A DNA stretch of 64,000 nucleotides from JBBQYA01 sp031412335 (GTDB taxonomy: Bacteria > Bacteroidota > Bacteroidia > Sphingobacteriales > Sphingobacteriaceae): contig JANOCT010000031.1 in assembly GCA_031412335.1 (NCBI GenBank), positions 8,334 to 72,333 of the forward strand, in the 5' to 3' direction. A program made the translations under genes and the position numbers. This document shows, piece by piece, positions 27,701-37,033 of this stretch (its first letter is position 1; each line of letters begins with the position of its first letter). Under the pieces are notes generated by a model. It was not told where the DNA came from. It was given only the letters and a program-made list of their open reading frames with translations, and did not search any database.

Positions 27701-28437
27701 CCAATGGGTTGACCACCATATTGTGTATGAGTATTTCCAACATCATTGATGACCCACCAAATAGATTGATCTCCAAGAATATCTGGATAATCACTAGTTC
27801 CTCTCAAACCATTTACTGGATTATAAACTCCATTTCCATCTACATCCACAAAAGGAGCTAAACTTTTAGACTGATAGGGTTTTAAAGGATTTCCAGGCCA
27901 TTCAGCAATAGAAGTTGGAATTTCTCCACCTCCATTAATAAAATTTGTTACATCTTCTTTATTTACCTTATAATGTTTGTCGTAAGCTAAACAATCTTCA
28001 GGAATGATATTACCTGTAGTTGTATCGATAGGACCTGGCCAAAAATCTAAACCTAATCCTCCTCCTGGTCTTTGCCTATAAGTTTGTCCAGCAGTTCTCA
28101 AAATTCCAGCATCATCAATTCCTCCAATCCACACCGCACCAGTAAATAGAATATTTCTTGAAACTTGACCTGTACCCGGTTCAACTTTTGGAACTTCATA
28201 CCTAGCATTAGATAAATCCCACCACATGTCACCTCCATTTAATAAGCGAGTTCTTACATTATTGATATCTAAATCAATGGAAGAGCTTGGCGGAAGACAA
28301 TCAATTAGAACTTTTGATTTCTTCTTGAAATTTTGCTTGGGTAATCCGTTTGTTTCTTTAGCTAAACTATAGTTATTATAAATAAATAATGAAATAATAA
28401 GTAGCGAGCTATTTTTTAGTATTTTATTGAAAGTCAT
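24712..28437 (-). CDS. Giant secreted protein with T9SS-like C-terminal domain
   Basis: A 1241-residue protein with an N-terminal signal peptide. Most of it is unassigned and rich in Asp, Asn, Gly and Thr. Calcium-type loops such as DVDGNGVYN and DNDKDGTIDE are visible. The last 90 residues (RAVPNPYYAFSEYE…, LTIYTTSGVYVTRL, GTYIIHI) form the Ig-like pattern of T9SS C-terminal or gliding-associated domains, suggesting export through the outer membrane by T9SS. It sits 14 bases after the TonB receptor and 29 before the PorV-like gene. The substrate is unknown. Confidence 0.7.
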   Translation of the reverse strand: MTFNKILKNSSLLIISLFIYNNYSLAKETNGLPKQNFKKKSKVLIDCLPPSSSIDLDINNVRTRLLNGGDMWWDLSNARYEVPKVEPGTGQVSRNILFTGAVWIGGIDDAGILRTAGQTYRQRPGGGLGLDFWPGPIDTTTGNIIPEDCLAYDKHYKVNKEDVTNFINGGGEIPTSIAEWPGNPLKPYQSKSLAPFVDVDGNGVYNPVNGLRGTSDYPDILGDQSIWWVINDVGNTHTQYGGQPIGMEVQTLAFAFKSNIATNNMTFYRYRLINHGSNTLNDTYLAQWADPDLGNAADDYVGVDVGRGFGYCVNGDDNDETTSGYGEFPPSMGIDFFEGPFSDLNDGVDNDKDGTIDETIIVNGVLQTERIALAKFISFTNGAPASQDDPNNDIELYRYLTGFWADGTRLSYGGTGYDPASTNFSSFSFPKDTDPDGRVLWSECSEGNIPADRRFVESAGPFTLTPGAVNVITTGVVFATNTQKKSACPDGGLADLLAADDIAQRLFDNNFQTADGPPIPPIAITELDKKLIISIYDTERTEEYNKIEPDDISGLLFPYKFQGYKLYQVARSTVTAGDLSENPELGVLIYQADIADGVGTIINKAYDSGLDNVQATVKVVGADLGINHTFEVTRDAFSNNNLLSNNKQYFFLLIAYSYSSTAFSNVPDSVFSSQYLEGKNGGSGTVVGIPRISDPRFGGTILSNKTGVELKRLSGSGSGNNFLSFLNNDPSVVLENSLALNPVYQSNQGPVKINVYDPFKVPNADFEILFGDTINETIINGGDTTVVNKFIPGLDRWILINRTTNDTVFSDTTLIRYEQVIPQYGITVNIENLPAPGVNPDLNKNGFVGASLTYKNNAKPWLNFVLDNDVAASDNNWIDELSSSSTTLDPNENYTGILNGSIAPYRLTSDAITKFRVTPAFEFTFAELPNVDIVFTSDVSKWSKCIVIETSSNPATAQGNQARLNLREGTSIANTNFDTVTDGSQGRGYFPGYAVNPSTGERLNIFFGESSSEISNKGRDMIFNPTSSATTQGGKHFVYVSNTKYDECNALFTLLSPINSPSNTNKRNAYKTVAWATIPLSNSVAFLSSEAILSVRVNEPYKVFNANGGNNNFPYYSFNTNGVGASTNNLDRAKTALDLIRAVPNPYYAFSEYEVSRVDNVVKFTNLPTKCSLTIYTTSGVYVTRLEKDDINRNFIDWDLLNDKNIPIASGTYIIHIKADGIGEKIIKWFGVIRPTDLTNF

Positions 28438-28451
28438 ATTCTTTTCTTAAA

Positions 28452-31400
28452 TTAAAAGTTAAAAATTACACCTAATCTCGAAATTCTTGGTGCTGAATAA
28501 TTATCTGGATTATCAGCCTTAATTCGATAAAGATCAACGAAGGATTGTGAGTCTGGCAATCCAGGTGCAGCTATAAATTGTTGTCCTAAAGGTGAGGTTA
28601 GGAAGCCATCATCTGTTGGATTACCCGTAGTTGGATAAACATTAATAATATTTTGCGTATTTAAAATATTTTGTACTTGAAAATACACGTTTAAAAAGTA
28701 TTTTCCTTTTTGGTTTTGATTTGATCCTAAAATATCAAAATCTTTATCAAATCTTAAATCAATATTGGAGGTAAAAGGAGTTCGAGAACCATTTAGTGAT
28801 CCAGAAAGATTTCTAAATCTTTCATCAAAGTTCAAAACCGCTAATTGTTGAAAAGGAGTTTGTCTACTATACGGAGTTCCACTTCCAGCTCGAAGCAAAA
28901 TATTAGCACCGAAACTTTGCAATACCTTTCTAAGACTTTCTGGGCCAGTGTAATCAGCTCCAGAACCATATCTGTAATCAATGTTTGCAACAATATTATG
29001 ACGTTGATCATAATCTAAAAAAGTAGGAATAACTACATTACCCAATTGAAGAGCAACTAAATTTCCTGCACTCGTTGATTCGGATCCAGTTCCGTTGGCA
29101 AATTGTAGCGTATAGGATAACCTTAACGATACATTGTTTGTCCTTCTTAGATCATACGCAAAAGTAAATCCCTTAACTGTACCAAAATCTTGATTTTGAA
29201 ATGAATTATAAGTTGAAGGATATGCATTATTAATAGCCACAAATTGTAACTGGTCTCTTAATTCTCTGTAGAATGATGTAATGGTTAATGCTGATGAAAC
29301 AGATAATCTCTGCTTGAACCCAACTTGATAGTCTGTTGTTCTTTCAGGTCTTAAATCAGGATTAACTAAAATTTGACCTTGATTTCCATTTTCAAAGTTA
29401 AAATATGCTAAAGGAGAAGAATAAACTCTTGACTGAGCTCTTTGAGTAAGAACATCATAATTTGCAAAAAAAGCTGCTTCGTCAGAAATAGGAAACGAGA
29501 AAGAAACCCTAGGCATAATTGAAGTTATTGGCTCAAAATCTTTAAAAGAAAGCGAACTTATTACAGGTTGTGTGCCATCGGCACTTCTTTTAACATTATC
29601 AGCAAATATTGGGTTAGGTATTCCTTGATTTCCAAACAATGCATTTGGATTATTAACTTGATTTCCATTAGCATCATAAAAAACATCCCCACTTCTATAT
29701 CCTAAAATTTCTGTATTAGGGTTTAATGCATCTCGACCATACACAACAAAATCGTCCCCAATATTTGAGGGATGGACACCGCCATTCTTTTGATTTTGAG
29801 ATCCATTTACTTCTGACCGAGTTTTAACTGCATACAAAGAATATTTGTCTTTTAATACCTTTTGATTAGCGTCAAAACGATCAATTCGTAGTCCCAAGTT
29901 AAAAATTATGTCCTTGAAAGTAAATTTATCTTGAATATAACCTGCAATATAAACTGGAGTAAAAGCTCCCATAGGTCTATTTACAGTATCAGTAAAAAAA
30001 TCATCGAAATTTGGTTGACTCGATAATTTCTTGCCTGTATAACTATATCCTCTATATCCTTCATTTGCACCATCAACAAATCTACCATTACCTAATAATT
30101 CGTCAGCTGTAAAAAGATCCAATGATAATGCACTTGCATCGTAAGAATCAATATCTATGTATTGACTATTTGAAATATTATTTCTTTCTCTAAATTTTCG
30201 ATCAAAATTTGATTGTATGTTTGAATTAACTAACCTGTTGTAAGAAACTGTGTCGCCAGTTTGATTAAAAATTGGATTATTCAAATCTAACTCTAAACCT
30301 TGATTAGCTAATAATCGAGCAACTGACCACAATCCAACACTAGAAGGTCTAAAGGAACGATCTATACGTTGCTCATATTCAAAACCAGCTTGGATTGAAT
30401 GATTCTTAATACTTCCATTTAATGTAAAAAGAAGTCTATATTGATCATTATCCAATTTTGTAAAACCGCTTTGAGCTCCAAGTCCATTGTATAAGTTATT
30501 AATATCACCCACACCAAATCCATTGGCTACTCCTCCTCTTGAACGGAAGTCATTAAATCCATCACTTGTGCCAAATTCATCAAAAAATTGAGTTGAATAA
30601 TTGGCAATATTTGGGTTATTCTCTAATCTTTCAAAAGTGTAAGTATCTTCTCTAAATATATTTTGTTGGATTGCTAAAGTATCCAAAACACCATTTATTG
30701 TTAATGTATCTTGGGCATAAATAGGCGTAAATGTTGATTTAAATTTACCCCACTGTCCATATCTAAACAAATCATCTTTTAGGTTAGGATCTTGAATTGT
30801 TGTAAGTGATTTTGAATAATCAACTTGAATTTCATAAAACGCATTTTTTATGAAAGATTTTGAATTTTCACCTTGTCCAAACTTTTGTGTATATCTAGCA
30901 AAAACTCGATAGCTATTATCTAATCGCTCACTATTTTCTGAACTATTAAACAAATAATTGTTTCTTGTAAAAACATCCTGTTTTCTAAAACCTGCTGTAG
31001 CTCCCAATCGAAAAAATGTATTTAAGCTAGGCTGAAAATCTATCCTAGTTGATAGTCTAATATCTCTTCTTTTATTATTTTCATTGTATTTGATTTTTTC
31101 TAGGTCAGAAAGTTTAACAAATTCACCTCTATCTATAATTAAGGCTGTTCCACTAGGATTTAATTGTCTTGGCTTGCTTCTCAAATCGCTTGCAACATCG
31201 TCCTTAATTTTATATAAGTCAACAGCTGCAGGATCTTGATCCTTTTGAGATTCAATTTCTGCTGATACAAAAAAACCAAGCAAAGAACTTGCAGAATCTG
31301 TTCCTTTATTTTTATTCAATAATGGACCAGAAAAATTTAACGCTGCCAAATTGTACCCATACGAATCAAATACTTCTGAAGTAACAAATTCAGCTCCACC

Positions 31401-32096
31401 GTTAAAATTACGTGATGGCCCTTTGGTTGTTATCGAAATAATACCACCAGTTGCATCCCCATATTGAGCAGGAACACCACCTGTAATAACAGATATTTGT
31501 TCAATACCGCCTTGTGGTACGCTTGTAAGCCCTCTTACTTTTATTCCATCAATAAAATATTCATTTGATTCCCCTCTGCTACCCTTAATATTCAAATCAT
31601 CTCCAGCTTCTTTTTGGTATACACCAGCAGATGTTGCAACTGCAGCATTAATATTTCTTGTAGGCAAATTAGTAATTTGATCGCCTGTCAAAGTACCACC
31701 TGTTGTAGTATTATCTCTCTCAATTAATGGAACTTTATAGGAAGTTACTTCTACAACACCTAAATCTGTAACATTTGCATTGATTCCTTTATCTAAGAAG
31801 GAAATCCTATCTGAAGAAATTACAACTGCCTTTGTAAGACTTACACTGTATCCAATAACAGTTACCCGAACATCATATCTTCCTGGAGGTATTGGTTTTA
31901 TTGTATAGTTACCATCAAAATCTGTTTTGTTACCTGCTATTTGGCTACCGTTAAGTTCAAGTGAAACACTTGCAAATGGAACAGCCTCCTTGGTTTTAGC
32001 GTCTGTAATCTTCCCTTTCAATTCTCCGTTTTGTGCAAACACAGTAGAAGCGAGGCCAACAAAGAGGAATGACAATAAAAAGTAAATTTTTCTCAT
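28452..32096 (-). CDS. TonB-dependent outer-membrane receptor with carboxypeptidase-like domain
   Basis: A 1214-residue protein. A signal peptide (to about VFAQN) is followed by a carboxypeptidase-regulatory-like domain (GKITDAKTKEAVPFASV… about 25-110), a plug domain (LPTRNINAAVATSAGVYQ, then NEYFIDGIKVRG) and a long 22-strand barrel ending in RISRLGVIFNF with the terminal Phe expected for BAM-dependent folding. No SusD partner follows; instead a giant T9SS-like protein and a PorV-like protein do. The ligand is not predictable. Confidence 0.9.
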   Translation of the reverse strand: MRKIYFLLSFLFVGLASTVFAQNGELKGKITDAKTKEAVPFASVSLELNGSQIAGNKTDFDGNYTIKPIPPGRYDVRVTVIGYSVSLTKAVVISSDRISFLDKGINANVTDLGVVEVTSYKVPLIERDNTTTGGTLTGDQITNLPTRNINAAVATSAGVYQKEAGDDLNIKGSRGESNEYFIDGIKVRGLTSVPQGGIEQISVITGGVPAQYGDATGGIISITTKGPSRNFNGGAEFVTSEVFDSYGYNLAALNFSGPLLNKNKGTDSASSLLGFFVSAEIESQKDQDPAAVDLYKIKDDVASDLRSKPRQLNPSGTALIIDRGEFVKLSDLEKIKYNENNKRRDIRLSTRIDFQPSLNTFFRLGATAGFRKQDVFTRNNYLFNSSENSERLDNSYRVFARYTQKFGQGENSKSFIKNAFYEIQVDYSKSLTTIQDPNLKDDLFRYGQWGKFKSTFTPIYAQDTLTINGVLDTLAIQQNIFREDTYTFERLENNPNIANYSTQFFDEFGTSDGFNDFRSRGGVANGFGVGDINNLYNGLGAQSGFTKLDNDQYRLLFTLNGSIKNHSIQAGFEYEQRIDRSFRPSSVGLWSVARLLANQGLELDLNNPIFNQTGDTVSYNRLVNSNIQSNFDRKFRERNNISNSQYIDIDSYDASALSLDLFTADELLGNGRFVDGANEGYRGYSYTGKKLSSQPNFDDFFTDTVNRPMGAFTPVYIAGYIQDKFTFKDIIFNLGLRIDRFDANQKVLKDKYSLYAVKTRSEVNGSQNQKNGGVHPSNIGDDFVVYGRDALNPNTEILGYRSGDVFYDANGNQVNNPNALFGNQGIPNPIFADNVKRSADGTQPVISSLSFKDFEPITSIMPRVSFSFPISDEAAFFANYDVLTQRAQSRVYSSPLAYFNFENGNQGQILVNPDLRPERTTDYQVGFKQRLSVSSALTITSFYRELRDQLQFVAINNAYPSTYNSFQNQDFGTVKGFTFAYDLRRTNNVSLRLSYTLQFANGTGSESTSAGNLVALQLGNVVIPTFLDYDQRHNIVANIDYRYGSGADYTGPESLRKVLQSFGANILLRAGSGTPYSRQTPFQQLAVLNFDERFRNLSGSLNGSRTPFTSNIDLRFDKDFDILGSNQNQKGKYFLNVYFQVQNILNTQNIINVYPTTGNPTDDGFLTSPLGQQFIAAPGLPDSQSFVDLYRIKADNPDNYSAPRISRLGVIFNF

Positions 32097-32275
32097 GCGT
32101 TCAAGAATTAAATTTAAATAGTGTGATGTGGTGTAATTGTAATCAATTGATCAAAGTCAATAAAAACTAAATATAGAGGTAAATATAATCATTCTGCAAA
32201 TAAAAGTAAAACAAATGTTACAAGAAAAGTATGATTTTTTAACCTAAAGCTTTTATTGGTTTAATAATGAAGGTT

Positions 32276-33217
32276 TTATTCGTGAAAATTATTTTTGAAA
32301 TGAAGGATTTTTTTTGCCAATACTTCTGAAATTTTCAGGTACGAGCGAGTTGTCCAGCCGGCTACATGGGGAGAAAAGATACCAAAAGGGTACTCGGAAA
32401 GCTCTGAAAATTGTACTTTCTGCTTATTTGTGAATGTTTCGAACTTTTCGTTCTCAAAAACATCTAATCCGAAGCCACTTATTTTTGATTCATTTATTAA
32501 ATTTATTAAGATGTCAAATTGTAATAATTCTCCTCTTGATGTATTGATAATAAATATTGGCTTTTTGAACCGATTGTAATATTGCTGATTGAATAGTTCT
32601 TTATTCGTTGCATCTAAAGGCACGTGTACACTTATAATATCAGATAGGTTATTTATCTCTTCCATTGAACTTTCTTTAGCATATTGATCTGAATAATTTT
32701 TTAGATAGCGGTCATAAGCCAAAACTTCTACATCAAATCCAGACAAGATTTTGGCAAAAGCCTTTCCGGTATTTCCGTATCCTATAATACCAATGGTTTT
32801 GCCAGCTAATTCTTCTCCACGGTTTGTTTCACGATCAAAAATTTGATTTCGAACTTGTGAATCACCTTGATTAATCTTATTAAATACATTCAACAACAAG
32901 CTTAACGCATGTTCTGCAACTGCATTTCTGTTGCCTTCTGCAGCATTAACTAACGAAATTTTATGCTTTTCTGCCTCTTCGACATCAATGTTATCCATCC
33001 CGGCACCAGCTCGAGCAATGAGTTTTAATTTTTGTGCTTTTTCAATTACAAGTTTAGTAATCTTGAATTTCGAGCGTACTACCAATATTTCAATTGATGG
33101 CAGTAATTGTAAAAATTCATCTTCTTTAATATTTGGTTTGTACAATAATTCAAATCCCTCGGATCGGAGTTTATCAATTAAATATGAATGTACATCGTCT
33201 ATAATTAGTGTTTTCAT
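32276..33217 (-). CDS. D-isomer 2-hydroxyacid dehydrogenase, phosphoglycerate dehydrogenase-like
   Basis: A 313-residue NAD-dependent dehydrogenase. The Rossmann motif GIIGYGNTGKAFA and the catalytic trio are visible: Arg in NTSRGE, Glu in DVFENEKF, His in SPHVAGWT. ARAGAGMDNID is typical of D-3-phosphoglycerate dehydrogenases, the first step of serine synthesis. The C-terminal ACT regulatory domain is absent, so this is the short form, as often in Bacteroidota. It starts one base after rsmA ends. Other D-2-hydroxyacids cannot be excluded as substrates. Confidence 0.85.
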   Translation of the reverse strand: MKTLIIDDVHSYLIDKLRSEGFELLYKPNIKEDEFLQLLPSIEILVVRSKFKITKLVIEKAQKLKLIARAGAGMDNIDVEEAEKHKISLVNAAEGNRNAVAEHALSLLLNVFNKINQGDSQVRNQIFDRETNRGEELAGKTIGIIGYGNTGKAFAKILSGFDVEVLAYDRYLKNYSDQYAKESSMEEINNLSDIISVHVPLDATNKELFNQQYYNRFKKPIFIINTSRGELLQFDILINLINESKISGFGLDVFENEKFETFTNKQKVQFSELSEYPFGIFSPHVAGWTTRSYLKISEVLAKKILHFKNNFHE

Positions 33218-33218
33218 T

Positions 33219-33998
33219 TTAAAGACGTGAATTAGAAATGAAATTAGTTAATTCAATAAACTGATCTGAACTTAAAGCTTCTGCTCTTAAATCTAAAAAT
33301 GGATGGAATTTACTTTTTTCATTTAACTGTGCTGATAATGCATTTCGTAAGGTTTTTCTACGTTGATTGAAACCAGCTTTAACTACCATTAGAAATAGTT
33401 TTTCATCACAATCCGGTATTGTAGTTTTGGTTCTAGTTAAACGAATAACTGCAGATTTTACTTTTGGTGGAGGATTGAATACTCCAGGGTTTACTGTAAA
33501 TAAATATTCAATAGTAAAATAAGCTTGAAGAAGTACGCTTAATATGCCATAGGTTTTATTGCCTGGTTTAGCCGCTACCCGTTCGGCTACTTCTTTTTGA
33601 AACATACCAACTACTTGACTTACCAATACGCGCTCTTCTAAAACCCTGAATAATATCTGAGAAGAAATGTTGTAAGGGAAATTTCCTATTATTGATAAAT
33701 TAGTTTCAAAGTATTGCTTAAAATCAAATGCAAGGAAATCCCCAGATATAATTCTATTTGAATACTTAGGGTATTTCTTGTTTAAATACTCTATCGATTC
33801 AATATCGATATCGATAAGCCAAGTTTTGAAATTTGAATTGGCAAATAGAATATCAGATAATATTCCCATTCCTGGACCCACTTCTAAAACATCTTGAACT
33901 GCATTAGATTCAACTAATGCAGAACATATTTTGTTGGCAATATTCTTATCGGTTAGAAAATGTTGACCTAAATGTTTTTTTGCCCGAACCAAACTCAT
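33219..33998 (-). CDS. rsmA: 16S rRNA dimethyladenosine transferase
   Basis: A 259-residue SAM-dependent enzyme (KsgA) that dimethylates two adjacent adenosines near the 3' end of 16S rRNA. Signatures are KKHLGQHFLTD at the N-terminus, the SAM motif VGPGMGILSDIL, the catalytic NFPYNISSQI (Phe where Leu is common), and VFNPPPKVKSAVIRL followed by the C-terminal helical domain with RRKTLRNAL. Length is typical. It is divergent from pdxA and probably co-transcribed with the serA-like gene. Confidence 0.96.
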   Translation of the reverse strand: MSLVRAKKHLGQHFLTDKNIANKICSALVESNAVQDVLEVGPGMGILSDILFANSNFKTWLIDIDIESIEYLNKKYPKYSNRIISGDFLAFDFKQYFETNLSIIGNFPYNISSQILFRVLEERVLVSQVVGMFQKEVAERVAAKPGNKTYGILSVLLQAYFTIEYLFTVNPGVFNPPPKVKSAVIRLTRTKTTIPDCDEKLFLMVVKAGFNQRRKTLRNALSAQLNEKSKFHPFLDLRAEALSSDQFIELTNFISNSRL

Positions 33999-34072
33999 TG
34001 TAAATTATATTATAAGGCTATATTTGACCGATTAGGAAATAAAAAGAAGATGACAAATGAATCATCACAAAC

Positions 34073-35134
34073 ATGAGCATAAATAAAATTAAAATTGGGA
34101 TAAGTATTGGAGATATTAATGGAGTAGGTCCTGAAATAATTCTCAAAACATTTTCAGATACCAGAATGATGGATGTTTGTACACCTATTATATATGGTTC
34201 GTCTAAGGTTTTAATGTTTTATAAAAAACTTTTGGAACTTGCTGATTTCAATTTCCTACAAATTGCTTCGGCAGCAGATGCAAATAGTAAGCGAGTAAAT
34301 CTAAAAAGTTGCTGGGAAGATGAATTGAAAATTGAACCCGGAAATGCAAGTGTAGAAAATGGCCAGTTTGCGTTTAAAGCATTAGAAGCTGCTACTATTG
34401 ATTTAAAAGATGGTTTGATTGATGCACTTTGCACTGCACCCATTGATAAACATTCGATTCAAAACAAGGATTTTCAATTTGCTGGTCACACCGAATATCT
34501 GCAAGAAAAACTTGGCGGAACTGATTCACTCATGTTATTATGCAGCGAAGAATTAAAAGTAGGAGTGGTTACTGGGCATATTCCTATTATGGAAGTTGCA
34601 AAAAAAATAAGTAAAGAACTGATTGAAAGAAAAATTAACTTACTTAATGCAAGTTTAAAAGCTGATTTTGCCATAACTAGACCTAGAATTGCTGTTTTGG
34701 GTCTAAATCCTCATGCTGGTGATAAAGGTGTAATAGGGAAAGAAGAGATTGACATTATAATTCCAGCGATTGAATCAGCAAAAAATAATAAGGTATTGGC
34801 ATTTGGACCCTATTCTGCTGATGGTTTTTTTGGGAATGAATTGTATAAAAAATTTGACGGGGTCTTAGCCATGTATCATGATCAAGGACTAATTCCATTT
34901 AAAACCATTTCGTTTAACTCGGGTGTAAATTTTACCGCCGGTTTAGATTTTGTGCGAACATCACCAGATCATGGAACTGCCTATGATATTGCAGGTAAGA
35001 ATGAGGCTTCTATATCATCCTTTCGCGAAGCTATTTATATGGCTGTTGCAGTGGTAAGAAACAGATTAGAATATTCAGAATTAACAGAACGTCCATTGAA
35101 AATCACAAAATTGGCGAGAGATCGAGGTCATTGA
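34073..35134 (+). CDS. pdxA: 4-hydroxythreonine-4-phosphate dehydrogenase
   Basis: A 353-residue enzyme of vitamin B6 synthesis. It has GISIGDINGVGPEI at the start, the metal-binding His segments in AGHTEYLQEKLGG and AMYHDQGLIPFK, and VLGLNPHAGDKG. The end FVRTSPDHGTAYDIAGK is strongly conserved. Length is slightly above 330. The gene precedes the yceD-rpmF-plsX cluster but a 175-base gap with its own promoter box separates them. Confidence 0.96.
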   Translation: MSINKIKIGISIGDINGVGPEIILKTFSDTRMMDVCTPIIYGSSKVLMFYKKLLELADFNFLQIASAADANSKRVNLKSCWEDELKIEPGNASVENGQFAFKALEAATIDLKDGLIDALCTAPIDKHSIQNKDFQFAGHTEYLQEKLGGTDSLMLLCSEELKVGVVTGHIPIMEVAKKISKELIERKINLLNASLKADFAITRPRIAVLGLNPHAGDKGVIGKEEIDIIIPAIESAKNNKVLAFGPYSADGFFGNELYKKFDGVLAMYHDQGLIPFKTISFNSGVNFTAGLDFVRTSPDHGTAYDIAGKNEASISSFREAIYMAVAVVRNRLEYSELTERPLKITKLARDRGH

Positions 35135-35281
35135 TACAAGATAAAGCGAAAGCAATTATTTACTAAAAATTAAAAAGGAAAAAACAATTTGATAAGTGCA
35201 TTTAAGACTGGAAAAATATCCACAAAATCAAAACCTTAAAATTAATTTAATCTAATACAAAGATTTTTAAACAAATTGCCG

Positions 35282-35289
35282 TACATTTG
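35282..35289 (+). promoter_or_regulatory. Bacteroidota -7 promoter box for the yceD-rpmF-plsX group
   Basis: TACATTTG is an exact match to TAnnTTTG, 20 bases before the TTG start of the yceD-like gene. A T-rich stretch lies near the -33 position but without a clear TTTG. The rest of 35135-35281 shows no gene. Confidence 0.65.
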
Positions 35290-35309
35290 CAGGCTTAATT
35301 AAAAAACAG

Positions 35310-35837
35310 TTGAACCCGATTAAAGACTTTTCGATACCATTTGTAGGTCTTAAACCAGGAAAACATATTTTTAACTATGAAGTAAAAGATTCGTTCTTTG
35401 AGTATTTTCAATATTCTCCTGTAAAGAAGGGAAGTTTAACTGTCGAAGTTGAATTTGACAAACAACAGGAAAACCGATTCATGCTATTTATGCATTTTTC
35501 TGGCTGGGTAGAATTGATTTGTGATCGTTGTAATGAACCATACCAGCAAGAAATAAATGCCGATAACAAGGAAATTGTAAAACTTGGTGGTTCGGAAGAA
35601 GAATCGGATGATGATATAATGGTTTTACCGAAAACAGCTTTTGAAATTAACATTGCTGAATTATTATACGAATTCATCATTATTAATTGCCCAATGTTTC
35701 CTTTGCATCCTCTTGATGAACAAGGAAAACCAGATTGCAGTAAAGAAATGGAAGAATTATTGAAAAAACTTAACATAGAGAATCCAGAAAAAGAATTAAA
35801 AGATCCCCGTTGGGACATATTAAAGAACATAAAGTAA
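35310..35837 (+). CDS. DUF177/YceD family protein
   Basis: A 175-residue protein of the YceD/DUF177 family, encoded immediately before rpmF as in most bacteria. The family's CDRC-like site appears as LICDRCNEPYQQEI. A second cysteine site, NCPMF…DCSKEME, lies in the C-terminal half. YceD proteins are linked to 23S rRNA or ribosome accumulation, but the mechanism is not settled. The start is TTG at 35310, placed 20 bases after an exact -7 box; no ATG upstream is in frame. Confidence 0.87.
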   Translation: MNPIKDFSIPFVGLKPGKHIFNYEVKDSFFEYFQYSPVKKGSLTVEVEFDKQQENRFMLFMHFSGWVELICDRCNEPYQQEINADNKEIVKLGGSEEESDDDIMVLPKTAFEINIAELLYEFIIINCPMFPLHPLDEQGKPDCSKEMEELLKKLNIENPEKELKDPRWDILKNIK

Positions 35838-35853
35838 CCAATTAAAAAAAGCT

Positions 35854-36045
35854 ATGGCACATCCTAAACGTAAGATTTCCAAATCACGAAGAGATAAAAG
35901 AAGAACACATTACAAAGCAACTGCAGCACCTATGTTTGTTTGTACAACTACTGGTGCAGTACATTTACCACATAGAGCTTATATGGTAGATGGAAATATG
36001 TTCTATCGTGGAAAAATGATAGTCGACAATACTGTTGCCGCTTAG
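35854..36045 (+). CDS. rpmF: 50S ribosomal protein L32
   Basis: A 63-residue ribosomal protein beginning MAHPKRKISKSRRDKRR, followed by a region where the zinc-binding cysteines of some L32 proteins would lie; here only one Cys (MFVC) remains, so it is a zinc-free form. It lies 16 bases after yceD and six bases before plsX, the usual coupling of ribosome and lipid genes. Confidence 0.95.
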   Translation: MAHPKRKISKSRRDKRRTHYKATAAPMFVCTTTGAVHLPHRAYMVDGNMFYRGKMIVDNTVAA

Positions 36046-36051
36046 TAATTG

Positions 36052-36993
36052 ATGAAAATCGGATTGGATATTTCAGGAGGTGATTTTGCCCCTGATGCAA
36101 TAGTTCATGGAGCAATGCTTGCAGTTTCTGAACTTAGCGCTGATGATCGGATTTTATTGATTGGTGATGAAAATAATGCCAGAAATATCATTTCTTTTGC
36201 TGGTTTTGATCCCGAATTATTTGAATATTCGCATACCGAAGAATTTATTGGTATGTCGGAACATCCTGTAAAAGCATTGACAAAAAAACCTGATTCTAGT
36301 ATTGTAATTGGGTTTCGTCATTTAAAAGAAGGAAGTATTCAAGCTTTTGCAAGTGCCGGTAATACAGGTGCAATGATGGTTGGGGCTATGTATAGTGTGA
36401 AAACTATAGACGGAGTACACAGACCGGCAATAGCGTCAGTGCTTCCAAAAGAATCTGGAAAGTATGGCTTGTTACTAGATGTGGGTGCTAATGCAGATTG
36501 CAAGCCCGAAGTTTTAGTTCAATTTGCAGTTATGGGTTCTTTGTATGCGCAAAATGTTTATGGATTAAGCAATCCTAAAGTTGGATTGTTGAACCTTGGC
36601 GAAGAAGAAGAAAAAGGCAATCTGCTTACCCAGCAAACTTTTCAACTATTAAAGCAAGCACCTAACATTAATTTTATCGGTAATATTGAAGGTCGTGATT
36701 TATTTACGGATCAGGCTGATGTGGTAGTTTGTGATGGTTTTACTGGAAATGTTGTTTTAAAAATGGCTGAGTCATTTTATGTTTTAACAAGAAAAAGGGG
36801 GTTTAGAGATCCTTTTTTTGATATGTTTAACTACGAAATGCATGGAGGAAGCCCAATAGTTGGGGTAAATGCCCCAGTAATTATTGGACATGGAATATCA
36901 AATGCAGAAGCAATTAAAAATATGATATTGTTTTCGAAAAAAGTACATGAATCATCTATTTCTCAAAAAATTAAAGAAGCATTAAACGGTTAA
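36052..36993 (+). CDS. plsX: Phosphate acyltransferase PlsX
   Basis: A 313-residue peripheral membrane enzyme that converts acyl-ACP to acyl-phosphate for phospholipid synthesis. Signatures are GLDISGGDFAPDAIVHGA (usually GLDxMGGD; here Ile-Ser), ASAGNTGAMM, LLDVGANADCKPE, and FIGNIEGRDLF. I chose ATG at 36052 over the adjacent TTG at 36049. It follows rpmF by six bases and precedes fabH. Confidence 0.95.
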   Translation: MKIGLDISGGDFAPDAIVHGAMLAVSELSADDRILLIGDENNARNIISFAGFDPELFEYSHTEEFIGMSEHPVKALTKKPDSSIVIGFRHLKEGSIQAFASAGNTGAMMVGAMYSVKTIDGVHRPAIASVLPKESGKYGLLLDVGANADCKPEVLVQFAVMGSLYAQNVYGLSNPKVGLLNLGEEEEKGNLLTQQTFQLLKQAPNINFIGNIEGRDLFTDQADVVVCDGFTGNVVLKMAESFYVLTRKRGFRDPFFDMFNYEMHGGSPIVGVNAPVIIGHGISNAEAIKNMILFSKKVHESSISQKIKEALNG

Positions 36994-37033
36994 AATTTTT
37001 TCAACGTGATCCAAACATTTCTTAAAAATCAAC

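Noticed and set aside
24712..28437. Frameshifted or fused gene because of the 1241-residue length
   Set aside because: The frame is continuous, with a signal peptide at one end and a T9SS-like domain at the other; such giant proteins are normal in this phylum.
36049..36051. TTG as plsX start
   Set aside because: The adjacent ATG at 36052 is a better start and removes only one residue.
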